Positions 29,001 to 44,000 of a DNA stretch of 64,000 nt are shown one piece after another. The notes beneath the pieces are model-generated. The model had not been told where the DNA came from. It made no database searches and saw nothing but the letters and a program-made list of their open reading frames with translations. Position numbers and translations under genes: made by a program. How positions within the stretch are numbered: the stretch's first letter is position 1; each line of letters begins with the position of its first letter. The stretch is from Sipunculus nudus (Eukaryota; Annelida; Sipuncula; Golfingiida; Sipunculidae), in contig CM049306.1 of NCBI GenBank assembly GCA_026874595.1, forward strand, positions 11,867,019 through 11,931,018. The letters are read 5' to 3'.

Positions 29001-32000
29001 TTAAATCCCTCATCAACACCTACATTCATCTGATCAGTAAGGTAGGATGCTTAAATCCCTCATCGTCACCTACATTCATCTGATCAGTAAGGTAGGATAC
29101 TTAAATCCCTCATCATTTACATTCATCTGATCAGTAAGGTAGGATGCTTAAATCCCTCATCATTTACATTCATCTGATCAGTAAGGTAGGATGCTTAAAT
29201 CCCTCATCAACACATACATTCATCTGATCAGTAAGGTAGGATGCTTAAATCCCTCATCATATACATTCATCTGATCAGTAAGGTAGGATGCTTAAATCCC
29301 TCATCATCACCTACATTCATCTGATCAGAAAGGTAGGATACTTAAATCCCTCATCAGCACCTACATTCATCTGATCAGTAAGGTAGGATACTTAAATCCC
29401 TCATCATCACCTACATTCATCTGATCAGTAAGGTAGGATGCTTAAATCCCTCATCATTTACATTCATCTGATCAGTAAGGTAGGATGCTTAAATCTCTCA
29501 CCAACACATACATTCATCTGATCAGTAAGGTAGGATGCTTAAATCCCTCATCAACACATACATTCATCTGATCAGTAAGGTAGGATGCTTAAATCCCTCA
29601 TCAACACATACATTCATCTGATCAGTAAGGTAGGATGCTTAAATCCCTCATCAACACATACATTCATCTGATCAGTAAGGTAGGATGCTTAAATCCCTCA
29701 TCATTTACATTCATCTGATCAGTATGGTAGGATGCTTAAATCTCATATCAACACATACATTCATCTGATCAGTAAGGTAGGATGCTTAAATCCCTCATCA
29801 ACACATACATTCATCGGATCAGTAAGGTAGGATGCTTAAATCCCTCATCAACACAAACATTCATCTGATCAGTAAGGTAGGATGCTTAAATCCCTCATCA
29901 TTTACATTCATCTGATCAGTATGGTAGGATGCTTAAATCTCTCATCAACACATACATTCATCTGATCAGTAAGGTAGGATGCTTAAATCCCTCATCAACA
30001 CCTACATTCATCTGATCAGTAAGGTAGGATGCTTAAATCCCTCATCATTTACATTCATCTGATCAGTATGGTAGGATGCTTAAATCCCTCATCATCACTT
30101 ACATTCATCTGATCAGTAAGGTACGATGCTTAAATCCTTCATCATCACCTACATTCATCTGATCAGTAAGGGAGGATGCTTAAATCCCTCATCATCACTT
30201 ACATTCATCTGATCAGTAAGGTAGGATGCTTAAATCCCTCATCATCACCTACATTCATCTGATCAGTAAGGTAGGATGCTTAAATCTCTCATCAACACAT
30301 ACAATCATCTGATCAGTAAGGTAGGATACTTAAATCCCTCATCAACACATTCATTCATCTGATCAGTATGGTAGAATGCTTAAATCCTTCATCAACACCT
30401 ACATTAATCTGATCAGTAAGGTAGGATGCTTAAATCCCTCATCAACATCTACATTTATCTGATCGGTAAGGTAGGATGCTTAAATCCCTCATCATCACAT
30501 ACATTCATCTGATCGGTAAGGTAGGATGCTTAAATCCTTCATCAACACCTACATTAATCTGATCAGTAAGGTAGGATGCTTAAATCCCTCATCAACATCT
30601 ACATTTATCTGATCAGTAAGATAGGATGCTTAAATCCCTCATCAACACCTACATTCATCTGATCAGTAAGGTAGGATACATAAATCCCTCATCAACACAT
30701 ACATTCATCTGATCAGTAAGGTAGGATACTTAAATCCCTCATCAACACCTACATTCATCTGATCAGTAAGGTAGGATACTTAAATCCCTCATCAACACAT
30801 ACATTCATCTGATCAGTAAGGTAGGATGCTTAAATCCCTCATCAACACCTACATTCATCTGATCAGTAAGGTAGGATGCTTAAATCCCTCATCATCACCT
30901 ACATTCATCTGATCAGTAAGGTAGGATGCTTAAATCCCTCATCAACACCTACATTCATCTGATCAGTAAGGTAGGATGCTTAAATTCCTCATCAACATCT
31001 ACATTTATCTGATCAGTAAGGTAGGATGCTTAAATCCCTCATCAACACCTACATTCATCTGATCAGTAAGGTAGGATACTTAAATCCCTCATCAACACAT
31101 ACATTCATCTGATCAGTAAGGTAGGACACTTAAATCCCTTATCAACACATACATTCATCTGATCAGTAAGGTAGGATACTTAAATCCCTCATCAACACAT
31201 ACATTCATCTGATCAGTAAGGTAGGATGCTTAAATCCCTCATCAACACATACATTCATCTGATCAGTAAGGTAGGATGCTTAAATCCCTCATCATCACCT
31301 ACATTCATCTGATCAGTAAGGTAGGATGCTTAAATCCCTCATCAACACCTACATTCATCTGATCAGTAAGGTAGGATGCTTAAATTCCTCATCAACATCT
31401 ACATTTATCTGATCGTTAAGGTAGGATGCTTAAATCCCTCATCAACACCTACATTCATCTGATCAGTAAGGTAGGATACTTAAATCCCTCATCAACACAT
31501 ACATTCATCTGATCAGTAAGGTAGGACACTTAAATCCCTTATCAACACATACATTCATCTGATCAGTAAGGTAGGATACTTAAATCCCTCATCAACACAT
31601 ACATTCATCTGATCAGTAAGGTAGGATGCTTAAATCCCTCATCAGCACCTACATTCATCTGATCATTTGATATGGTGTCTTTACAAAACTGCATTTTTTT
31701 CTAATTACTACATCTGAGAATTTGATGTTTTCATATATGATGTAATGCTTGTTATCAAATACATCAGGAATGGCTGCAGTCTACAGCATAAGATTTAAGA
31801 GTAATATTGGGCATGTGACTGCTCTAAGATTTTTAGTTATGTGGCACCACTTCTGCTGACCTACATTGTAGGAGCCAAGCAATACTCTCTGTTTTCCTGT
31901 TGATAATCATAAAAGATCTAATGTTTAGTTTTAGAAAGTGTTAAGAGAAAGGAAATAAATTAATGTTAACTGAAATGGATTTTTTCATAGTGGTGTCTTT

Positions 32001-35000
32001 GCTGAGCTTCTAATTTGGTTGTTAGCAATATTTAACACTTTTATATGTTTGTATACAACTATACACGATGTAATGTCATTGACCACATCTCTCAGGAAAA
32101 TCTGCAGCCATAAGCCACCAATTTGACAGGAATATTGATTATGAACTGCCATTGGATTTTTTAAGCTGCAGGTGGGACTACTGTGTTGCATTGTGTTGTT
32201 TAAACTATTAAAGTGATCTTTTCTTTTCCCAGAAAGAATATAATACTCCTGCTTTCATATCATGATGAGCAATTCTGTAGAACAAGTGGACTTAGATACA
32301 TAAAGTTAAAATAAAAATTATTTTCAAAATAAATTCTAAAAGGAAATTCAGTTTTTTAATGCATATAATGTAATGACTGCCGACAAATATCTAAGGAATT
32401 GCTGCACCTGTTGAGTATGCTATAGAGGGTGTCACCTATTCTGGACTACTGCTGAAATGGTATTTTCACTTTCATTGGTTGATTTTTAGCTCAGCTGACT
32501 ATAAGTCATCTGAGCTATAGTCGTGGTCCATTGTCCGTCGTCCGTCCGTCTGTCCGTCCGTCCGTCCGTCCTTAGATGTGGCACATTTTGAAACCGTAAG
32601 ACCTAGGAATCCAAAATTCAGCATAATGTTAGATGTCCCCAAGATCTCCTACCAAGCCGAAAACTGGGTCTTTGCGACTTTGTTCCTTTGAGAAATTAAG
32701 GAAAAACCTCAATTTTTTTATTAAAATCCTAATTTCACACTTCAGGACTGCCTTATTTAAAAACCACTCATCTGTTTTTCCTCATATTTACCATAAATAT
32801 TCTTCTATATAGTTCCTATGTACATGCCAGAAATTAAGTCTGTTAAGTATAAATTCTTTAAGTTATGGGCCCAAACATAATGGACTTTGTAAAAAATCAG
32901 GAAAAATATTTACTCACTTAACATGAAAAATTTTGAAACTAGAGTCTATTTTCCCAAGTATATAACTATGTTTAATTAAGATTCAATTGTTTACCCAAAA
33001 TTAGATCTGAATTTTGTAAATTTTTTAAGTAATTAGCATAAAAATAAAATCAGTACCTTAAATTTTGCCCAACTTTGACCATGGCACTTTTTTTTCTGTA
33101 AGTACCATTGATTAAATTTTCACAGCATGTAAACATAAATATTTAATTTGTTTAAATCTGAAATTTGGAAGTAAAAGCTTGAAAATTAAGCTAGTTATTG
33201 ATTTTTTTCTTGAGGCTGTATTGTAGTCATTTGCTTTGATTACAGATTACAGATGCAGGGTCCCACTCCAGGTCACTGGAAGTCAGCAATGCCAGGATTT
33301 CTGATTTGTTACAGTCACTGGGGGAGATCCCCTGCTGTGACAGGTGTACAGTTATTCTCATATCACCACCCCAATCCCCCCACCACCCCAATCACCCCCC
33401 CCCCCCCCCAAACCCAACCCACCAAGTGTTCACTGTATCTCCTTAATTGTAATGCTGTTTCCACTCTGATATGCAAAAACTTTCCTTGAAAAAGTAATTC
33501 AAGGTGTAATCCAGAAGATGCAATGTTGTGTAATGTACCATTTTTAAAGAATCATTTTTCTTTTAAATGATTTTACCAATCATAATGGAACCCATCAGTG
33601 TGCTTAAATTATGATAAAATATGAAGCACATTATGGATAAATAAAGACACAATTAAAATTGAGAAGTTTAAATCAAGAATTTTTTTAGATATTTATTGTT
33701 TTGCAGATTTAAAAGATATATTTTTGTGGTAAAAAATAAATAAACATTTGTATGCATGATATGGTGTTATCTGACAAGATTGGATTTATGATGATGCAAT
33801 TGAGAATTATGAATCAACTTTTATATTCAGATATATATGTTATATTGAAAATGTATAGAAATATAAACTAAAATTAAAAAAAAATTAATGTGATAAAAAA
33901 TGAGGATTTATTACAAACATTTGTTCATTATTTTCCTGCATCAGCAGAATTTGAGATAGGCTTTGTTTACCATGTTTTATGTTGTTAATTAGTTATATTT
34001 CAACTGTATACATTTCATAAAAAAACATATATTTAATAATATATATTATACAAAAAAAAAGATTCGATTGAACAAATGTGTAAACTACTGAAAAGTCAAC
34101 AGTTAATCGAAAAGCCAACTAATGATCATGGTAATTGTACAGATCATTTGTTCACAAACTGCTCACATGCTTCAGTTTCAACATTAGGAATACATGGTCA
34201 GGTCACAAAATATTATTTGCAACAATTTCTTGCTCATCAATACAAACCAATCATATAAACCAACCATGGCCTTTATTACCTCTTCCTCTTACACTTTATC
34301 TCCATTTGATATTATTTTAGATTTTTACCTTCAAGGTTAACGTCAGCTGAGCACAGTGACTCAAGCACCATGAAACATATTGTTTACATCAAGCTAGTGT
34401 TATGCAGTTTGCAAGAGCTCAGCTCCCCAGCTTCAGCTCTAAGTTCCTTAAATTCGGCATACAGTTAGATGTCTCCAAAATCCCCTACCATGCCAAGAAT
34501 TTGGTCACTAGGACTTAATACCTTCGAGATATTAATGAAAAACTTCATTTTTCCATTAAAAACCCATTGTTTACTTCAAGACTGCCAAATATCAAAACCA
34601 CTGATCTGACTTTAATCATAAATAATATACATATTTTTCAATCTCTATGCACATGCCAGAATGATGTCAGTATTGCGTAATTGTTTTAAGTTATGGGCCC
34701 AAACATAATACACTTTGTAAAAAATCAAGAAATATATTTACTCCCTTAACAAGGGCATTGCTGAAGCTAGAGATTTTTTTGTCAGGGATGTAACATTATT
34801 TAATCAAGATTCAATTGAATACCCAAAATTAGTTCTTAATTTTTCAAATTTTATAAGTTGTTAGTATAAATATAAAATTAGTACCTTAAATTTTGCCCAA
34901 CTGTGACCATGGCACGTTTGTTACCCGTGAGCACTGTTGATATAATTTTCATATCATGCACACATAAGGATTTCAGCATAGAAAGCTGAAAGAAATTGGC

Positions 35001-38000
35001 CAAAAATTGTAGCTTTTATTAATGTTTTTTATGAGACCCTGTCAGACTTTGGCTCTCTCCAGCCCCTCTTGAATCACCTGTATTATGCATGGTTGAGGCG
35101 AGGCATACATGGAATCCAGGCAGCTTATGGCCAGCCACAGTTGATCCAGGTGTCCAACCCAACTCATCTAGTAGTTTTAACCAACAACATAACAATAAAC
35201 AATAAATTAATAAATTTTTATTGGTTTTTAATAACAAATTAAAGAAAAATAGAAAAGGAATTTGTTAGTTTATAATAACAGGAAATTAACTTGCAGTTAC
35301 TGATGATATAAGAATCTTGTATGGATGGGTAGAATGTCACGTATTCCAAATAACACCATGCAGTCACCTATGGCATTTTTCAGTTCAATTTTAATGATAA
35401 AGAAGTAAATCATATTATTCATTACTAATCATTAGGGATCATATGAAGGAAATTAATGACAGACAAAGATGCAGTTGATAATATTAATCTAGAATCCTAC
35501 TGTGTCTAGTGTGTACATTGATGTGAAATTAGTCCAAAATGAATAAAATTTCTTGCATAAAGAATGGGAATTCAGGTAAAAATGAAAGTATATGAATACT
35601 CGTGCAAATACTTTCAAAATGTATTCATGAATGCATTCATGAATATATTCTTTAATATTATTTTAATAATCATTTCAGTTATATTTCATTTTACAAAATC
35701 ATATGATTTTCTTATTATTTTCAATAAAAATTATATTTGAGACAATATTTGTAATTTTTTTTAATAAATAGTTAAACTCATATTATATGTTCTGCTTATA
35801 AGTTATTTGGCCAAGTCAAAATCTGTGTGACAATAGTACTCCATTTGTTAATAAAATAAATGAAATCAATGCTCTTCCCTGTCTCCAAAGGAACTATCAA
35901 AATCATACATAAGCTAAACAACAACAACTCATAATACAGCTTATATTTATTACCACACAAAACCAGCATGTACCTCATTTCTAAATAATATTTTTTTATC
36001 ATATATAACAGCTGAGCGTCGTGACCCATAGGTCCCTTGTTTGATCATGCACTGGTTATTATTCCGGCACAGAGATGCAGTTTTATCAATATTCAGGTCA
36101 GCACTAGAAAACAGGAATGAGCTACATTTATTTTATTCATATAGCTTGTTTTGATAGATAATGCAAAACCTGCTATCTGATATGTACATTTATTTATTAT
36201 TAACTTCTAGTTGGTGTTATGACTTACCTGTTTCACTATCTCAAAATGTCTTACGTACTCTTGTGTCTGCATATTTTACAGCAAATCTTTTTGCTTGGAC
36301 ATTTGTCTCTGTTTCTTTTTTTCAGTATCTGTGATTTTATTTGTCATCAGGAGATTAGCAGTGAATGTGTCTTTACTTGTGATCTAAAAGGCCTTGAGAA
36401 CATCTGTTTTGTCAGCTGATTCAGTTTTGGAACTAGCATTTTTTTTAAATGAAGCTGGACAGTGTGAGCATAAACAGATTAGATAAAAATACCCTCAAAA
36501 AGTTCAGGGGATAGGATTGGGACACCTGTATTAAGTTCTCCAGGATGAGAACTAGAATTCCTTTAGCTGAGAAAGCTCCCGTAGCACGGAGTCTTGCTAC
36601 TTGCATTGAAATTTAATCACTAACGGCTGAGTCACCTTCCTGCTGTACCACCTGGTGATTGTGTGAAAAGGTCACATGGCACACACCCTCATCTGGATTA
36701 TATTGGACAAAAAATGTTCAGGATACATTACAGTGAATGTGTACTTTCAGAATTAAGTAAACTGTGCCAGTGTCAATTTCCTAATGAGGCAGTAAAACTG
36801 TTGGTTGTACATGGGTTTAAAAACCAGTAACAGTAAGTACCTACAAATGTAACAGATCTCTTGCAATCTGTAAATATTCATGCATTTTGCTATATATTAT
36901 CTTGGTTTTGTTACAATATGTTGTATTAATATATGATATTAAATAAGTAGTAATATTCAATTATAATATGTGATTCAAATGAGTATTAATAACAATAAAA
37001 TATACCAGTCACTTAAATAATTCTTATTGATAATTTTATAAAATACATACACACGAAATCTTTTCAACCAATGAAAAGCAACTATGTTGGATGGCCAAAG
37101 TATTTCTTGTATTAATGTGGTTTTCATATAACAGGGAAGGCCACCAGGCTGAGATTTTCCAGTTATATGAGTTAGCATTAGATCCCTCTTTCATTGCAAA
37201 TTAATGTGGAAAAAATTAGAACTACTGGTTCTTCAGACCTTTCAGACACAACTGTAAAATTTCACCAATTCAAAAATTCTTCAGTTTCACCAGCCAGTAT
37301 GTTTTTTGCTCAGCTGACTGTAAGTAATCTGTCGAGCTATATAGCATTCACTCTTTGCCTTTTGTCTTTACACCTGTTAACAAGATACCAATTGTAACTT
37401 TATGACCGAAGAAGTTGTAATTTCATGTAGTAAGTGTATTGGAATAGTCCTCTATGGAAAACAAAAGGTAGGTAACTGCAGCCTATGTTCCTTGAGTTAT
37501 AGAGCAAAACCCTTCAAAGCCAGGTATCATATTTTGACAGGTCCTCTGTCAATATCCAAAATTCAAAATAACCAATAGAACTAGGATATGTACAAATGTA
37601 CAGACAAATTCTTGTAAAATCTTCTTGCAAATCCATTTTTATAAGTCACTTATGACCTACATTTATGTGCTATGGCCTTGAGGTGTTTATTATAGATTCA
37701 GCTGACCATCATGGCCCATGGACCACTTGTTCCTAAAAATTCAAACAAAAGAACAATTGTCAGCATGATCTGCTCAGATACTGATGAAGCGTAATATTAG
37801 CTAATCTTTCCTTGTTCATAAAGCTTTCAATTTTAAGAAGCTTGTCCCTTCATCAGTGTTTTTTTATTTGTGCTTTTTTTACTGTAATATTAAAAAAACA
37901 AACTGAGTTTAAGCCTAGATATAACACACTCAGATTAGATATAGATGTCACATGACTCAGCACTAAAATCAGATAGAACAGTTCCTATTGCAGCATTATA

Positions 38001-41000
38001 GATGTCAGTCTTTAATTAAAGTTGTATCAAATATAATTTTGTTTCTCCTCAAGACACTACATGTCTTATTTTCCAGTCACCTGATTTATCAGTAATTTCT
38101 GGAAAAATCTTTTTATTATGATCTTCATTGATAATCATGGATGGTACATAATTAAAGAATACAGAAAGAATCAACCTCCTAATCCTGTTATGTTTAAGGA
38201 TCATACATAACAAAGTCACAGGCAGACAATTTAATTTCTCATTTTAATCATTTTACCTATAAATATACCAAACATGACTGTTTAGTAAGATCAGTCATGT
38301 AGATATTACAGAAGCCATATTATATCTTAATTATATCTGATGTCACTCAGATACATGGAACAAGCACCCTCTCATCTCACACACTTATGGTGATTAAGAT
38401 GTCTGTAGAGTTAAACTGGAAAAGAAACCAGCTGCTCATAGAATATAAATATGAAAAAATTCATTAAAGCCAAGTGTACAGTGGAGACAAGGACGAGACA
38501 ATAAAAGAATATCACCTCAGGCCTCGGCACAAATTCCCATCCTTCCAATGAAGGTAACATTTGGCAGCTACATAGGTCAACAGATACACTTACATTTTAG
38601 TGAACCTGTGAGCTTATGCGATGGTGCGTCGTCGTCCGTCATACGTCGTGTGTTGTGCGTTGTCTGTACGTTAACCATATCTATCTCTAAAACTGCAGGA
38701 GCTAGCATCACCAAATTTTTTGCAAATAATCAGTCATCCAAAAAACTATATCAGATTTTGTTTATTTTTTTTCTTACTGCATTTTCTTAGATTTTATAGG
38801 GAAAAAGCTAAAAAAGCTTTAAAAATCTTCTTCTCCGAAACTGTCCAACCAAATTGTCCAATATTTCACAGAAATGATCCCTGGAACAATTTTTCTCAAG
38901 TTTGTTCGAATGGTTCCAGTTCGGAGATTTTAGAACTTAGTCATCTGTCCAAAAAAGCACACTAAAATTAAAATCTCAGAAACAGTTAGAGCTATAATCA
39001 CCAAATTTTATACCAATGTTTGTCACATATGTCATATCTGATTTTGAGGTATTGGTGGCGCCACCTACAATGATGTGTTTTTCACAAGCAAAAATGTAAT
39101 TTTAAACTCTTCTAGCTTATACACTGATTTATGATGAAACTGTTAAGCTGATTGGTTTAAACTTTACAAGAATTATTCTATAGTAGGGTTCTGCCAGTTT
39201 AATAAGAATAGATTGGGTAAATACAGTTTTAAAAAAGCATTGTAGCCAATTGAAAAAGGCTTTCTGTATTTGTAAACAGATTTTACAATTAGATGAGTTT
39301 CAGCAGCCAAGTCAAGAGGTCACTCAGTACAAACAGGTAGGTTCCAGACATCACCATGGCAACTGACCTGGCTCTGGGGGGGTGTCTAGACAATGTGTCT
39401 AGACGTCTAGACACAGCGTCTAGACGTCTGGACACAATGTTTAGATGCAGAATTCCCAGATTATTGGAACTATATCTTTCAACTGTTTGAAAAAACTTGG
39501 TTTGCATTTTAAGCGAATCAGGTTTATCATCAGGTCACATGTGAACTGCTGCACCCTCATTTTGTGTTGACCTCTGACCTTTCCTTGCTGCCCAGCGTCC
39601 ATTTGTGTCTGTTTCCACACATAAACTGGCATATCTCGGGAACCGTTTGACCGAATAGGCTAAAAATTTTGCACAAATGTCGCCCTTTGATAGCTTTATA
39701 ACATACACTAAAATGGTGGCGCCACCTGCAACCATTTTTGCACAGCATCCATCTGTTCATCTGCCTTGGGATAATATCACTCATATCTCAGCAGTGGTTT
39801 GACTTATCCACCTGAAATTTTGCAGGTTTATACATCCTGGACAGGTTACTCGATTTTATGACAGGTGGTGCCACCTACATTCATATTTACTCTGCAGACA
39901 TCCAAGCTCATATCTTGGGAACCGTTTGACTGATTGGGCCAAAATTTTGCCTGTGTATAGATCTCACATAGCTCTTCATCATAGGCAAAACTGGTGGCGC
40001 CACCTGCAACCACTTATGCACAGCGTCCATCTGTTTATCTGCCTTGGGATAAAATCACTCATATCTCAGCAGTGGTTTGATTATCTACCTGAAATTTTGC
40101 AAGTTTATACATCCTGGACAGCTCTCTTGATTTATGACAGGTGGCGCCACCTACATTCACGTTTACTCTACAGACATCCAAGCTCGTACCTCGGGAACTG
40201 TTTAACCGATTGGGCCAAAATTTTGCATGTGTATATATCTCACATAGCTCTTCATCATAGGCAAAACTGGTGGCGCCACCTGCAACCATTAATGCACAGC
40301 ACCCATCTGTTCATCTGCCTTGGAATAAAATAAGCTCATATCTCAGCAGTGGTTTGACTTATCCACCTGAAATTTTGCAGGTTTATACATCCTGGACAGA
40401 TTTCTCGATTTTATGACAGGTGGCGCCACCTACATTCATATTTACTCTGCAGACATCCAAGCTCATATCTCGGGAACTGACTGATTGGGCCAAAATTTTG
40501 CATGTGTATAGATCTCACATAGCTCCTAACTATATGCAAAACTGGAGGCACCACCTGCATCCATTTTTGCACAGCATCCATCGGTTCATCTGCCTGTGTG
40601 TAAAAATCACTCATATCTCAGCAGTGCTTTGACATACCGACCTGAAATTTTGCAGGTTTATACATCCTGGAAAGCTTTCTCGATTTTATGATAGGTGGCG
40701 CCACTTACATTCAGGTTAACTCTGCAGACATCCAAGCTCATATCCTCGGAACTGTTTGACCGATACGGCCAAAATTTTGCATGTGTATAGATCTCACATA
40801 GCTCTTCATCATAGGCAAAACAGGTGGCGCCACATGTAACCATTAATGCACAGCATCCATCTGTTCATCAGCCTTGGGATAAAATCACTCATATCTCAGC
40901 AGTGGTTTGACTTATCCACCTGAAATTTTGCAGGTTTATACATCCTGGACAGATTTCTCGATTTTATGACAGGTGGCGCCACCTACATTCATATTTACTC

Positions 41001-44000
41001 TGCAGACATCCAAGCTCATATCTCGGGAACTGACTGATTGGGCCAAAATTTTGCATGTGTATAGATCTCACATAGCTCCTAACTATATGCAAAACTGGAG
41101 GCACCACCTGCATCCATTTTTGCACAGCATCCATCGGTTCATCTGCCTGTGTGTAAAAATCACTCATATCTCAGCAGTGCTTTGACATACCGACCTGAAA
41201 TTTTGCAGGTTTATACATCCTGGAAAGCTTTCTCGATTTTATGATAGGTGGCGCCACTTACATTCAGGTTAACTCTGCAGACATCCAAGCTCATATCCTC
41301 GGAACTGTTTGACCGATACGGCCAAAATTTTGCATGTGTATAGATCTCACATAGCTCTTCATCATAGGCAAAACAGGTGGCGCCACATGTAACCATTAAT
41401 GCACAGCATCCATCTGTTCATCTGCCTTGGGATAAAATCACTCATATCTCAGCAGTGGTTTGACTTATCAACCTGAAATTTTGCAGGTTTATACATCCTG
41501 GACAGCTCTCTTGATTTTATGACAGGTGGCGCCACCTACATTCAGGTTTACTCTGCAGACATCAACGCTCATATCTCAGGAACCGTTTAACCGATTAGGC
41601 CAAAATTTTGCATGTGTATAGATCTCACATAGCTCTTCATCATAGGCAAAACTGGTGGTGCCACCTGCCACCAATTATGCGCAGCGTCCATCTGTTCATC
41701 TGCCTTGGGATAAAATCACTCATATCTCAGCAGTGGTTTGACTTATCCACCTGAAATTTTGCAGGTTTATACATCCTGGACAATTTTTTCGATTTTATGA
41801 CAGGTGGCACCACCTACATTCACGTTTAAGCTGCAGACATCCATGCTAATATACAACACACCTTACTCTATTCCCCTTGCCACTTAATCCATGCCTCACT
41901 TCACCCGTCCCACTCTGATTTCTGCGGATACACATAGTCGCTTGTCAACTACCCATATTCTAGTTTTAAAATGTCCTAGTCTGAAACTTGTAGGTCCGAA
42001 ATGTCCATTTTGCTGAAATCATAATGACTAAGGTAGATATGCAGGACTTAAAAGGATCAATATTAAATTTTAAAAATAAACCTCCATTCACACTCCCAAA
42101 CTTTGCACAGGTTCGCATTAGGCCTGTAGGCCTTGTTCAGAATTATCTGATGTCCCTGTTTGTTTAGTATATTTATCTCAATCATTATTTCAATGAGTTC
42201 CATGGTTGATGTAGCAGCCATGGCAGTCTGCAATATCAGACAGATAAATGGACACCCTGATAAAGTCTGTTAAATTGACTGATTTTTCCATATCATATAA
42301 AGAAGACATGATAAACCTGTAAACCTCAGTCTAGGTCACTGTGGCCTTATTTCCCTAAGGTTTGAGCCAAATTTCTGCTTAAACATAGATGTTATTCCTG
42401 TCCGGTATCTTGAGGACCACCCATCCGCAAATTGGTTCTGGATGATAACCTCAGTTTGTAAAGACATATTGGTTTCAAACTTGATTTATATTTGACCCAC
42501 CATCAAAGTAAGAACCATTCTGATTTTGGAGTCATTACGGTCAAAGGTCAAGGTCATAGGACCTACATTTGAAAAATATTGTAAATGCATTTTACGTAGA
42601 AGTTTTTATCACAAATCTTCCATCTTGCACATTTGGCTCAACCTCTAAAAGAAGATCTTTATCTAATTGGGGTCACATGGTCTAACCAGGCTTACAGTTT
42701 AATACATCAGATGTTATTTATATGCCTCTGTTGCTTTGGATAGTTATCTTTATAAATGCCTATCACTGATAAAAACCTTAACATCTCTGTTCAGTTGTTT
42801 AAAGAATGTTCGGGTCAGATCCCTCTGTCTCTGCATGCTGTGTAAATCATGTCCTTTATTATCCCCTCCCAACCTATGTTGCGAAAGAGATATAGTAATG
42901 CCTCTGTTCGTGTGTCCTTCCGTGTGTCTGTCTGTCCGTCCAGAATTGGCTTGTGGATCAATTTCAAGCCAAACCATTTGACTAAAACCTTTCATCTTGT
43001 ACACATGGCTTACCCACCCATGGGTGAAGAACTCTTTTGATTTTTATGTCACAGGGTCAGAGGTCAAGGGCACAGGATCCACTTCTTGAAAAAGCTTGTG
43101 GACCCATTTAAAGCCTAACAGTTTGACCAAAACGTTTCATCTTGCTCATATGGCTTACCCACCCGTGAATAAAGAATTCTATTGAGTTTGAGGTCACAGG
43201 ATCAAAGATCAAGCCCACAGAGCTGCGCGCCCTCCTTATTTTCATACTGTGTAATACACCAATTCTAATTATGTCCCTTGTCATTATATTTTTTCTAGCA
43301 TCACTCAGCCCACACTGGAGGTCAATGGGCCTTTTGTGGGCCCTTGCTGACCTGACAGTGTCCTTATTGTATTGTCAAAGGTGATATAGTTCCTTATATC
43401 AAACCAGTAGTGTTAAATACTTAGTCAGCACTACCAATTCTAACAAATCTAAGGCTGTAGATATATCTTAAAGGGGCCCAATCACCAATAAAGCATGTTG
43501 AGTTAACACAAAAAAATAGCTTCTTCCCTTTAGAATAAATCTGTACCTCCCAAAAAATTGCCCTGAAATCATTTGCTTTCTCCTGTAAACAAATGTTAAA
43601 AACAGTGGACCAGGCGCAATGACTGGTGTCAACATAAACACACCGCGTGGGGCAGTGTGCATCGCTGAGCCAAAACACGTGTCGACCATGAGACGCCCGG
43701 CCTGATTTGGTAAAAAAAATGTAACACATGTTTCTTTCTGATGGCTGAAACACCACACATTGCCTCTCTTAGTCTGACCTCTGGTCGTGCGGCTTTGTTA
43801 TGGTAAACAGGCTGTTTACCAACACGCAGGGCCATAACATGGTGTTAAACAGCCGTATGCGAGGAAATGAGACCGTGTGCTGGGATGGTTGTGCTGGGAA
43901 ACATTTGTAATAAGCAAAACTGAACTGATAGTGTGAAAGAATAGGCATATTTAGCTCTTGATTATGCCTCTTTAAAGGTTTATGTACATCAACTACTTAG

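Noticed and set aside
28332-31664. Regular array that could be taken for a CRISPR array
   Set aside because: The whole 47-50-base unit is conserved, with only two or three alternative short segments and no unique spacers. The DNA is eukaryotic and the unit derives from an exon border.
39926-40333. 135-codon + strand open frame with internally repeated text
   Set aside because: It is two copies of the Helitron-like monomer read through. No family, start context or splice support.
43421-43835. Overlapping - strand frames of 68-111 codons
   Set aside because: Three mutually overlapping frames in a CpG-rich MITE candidate, with no recognisable motif.
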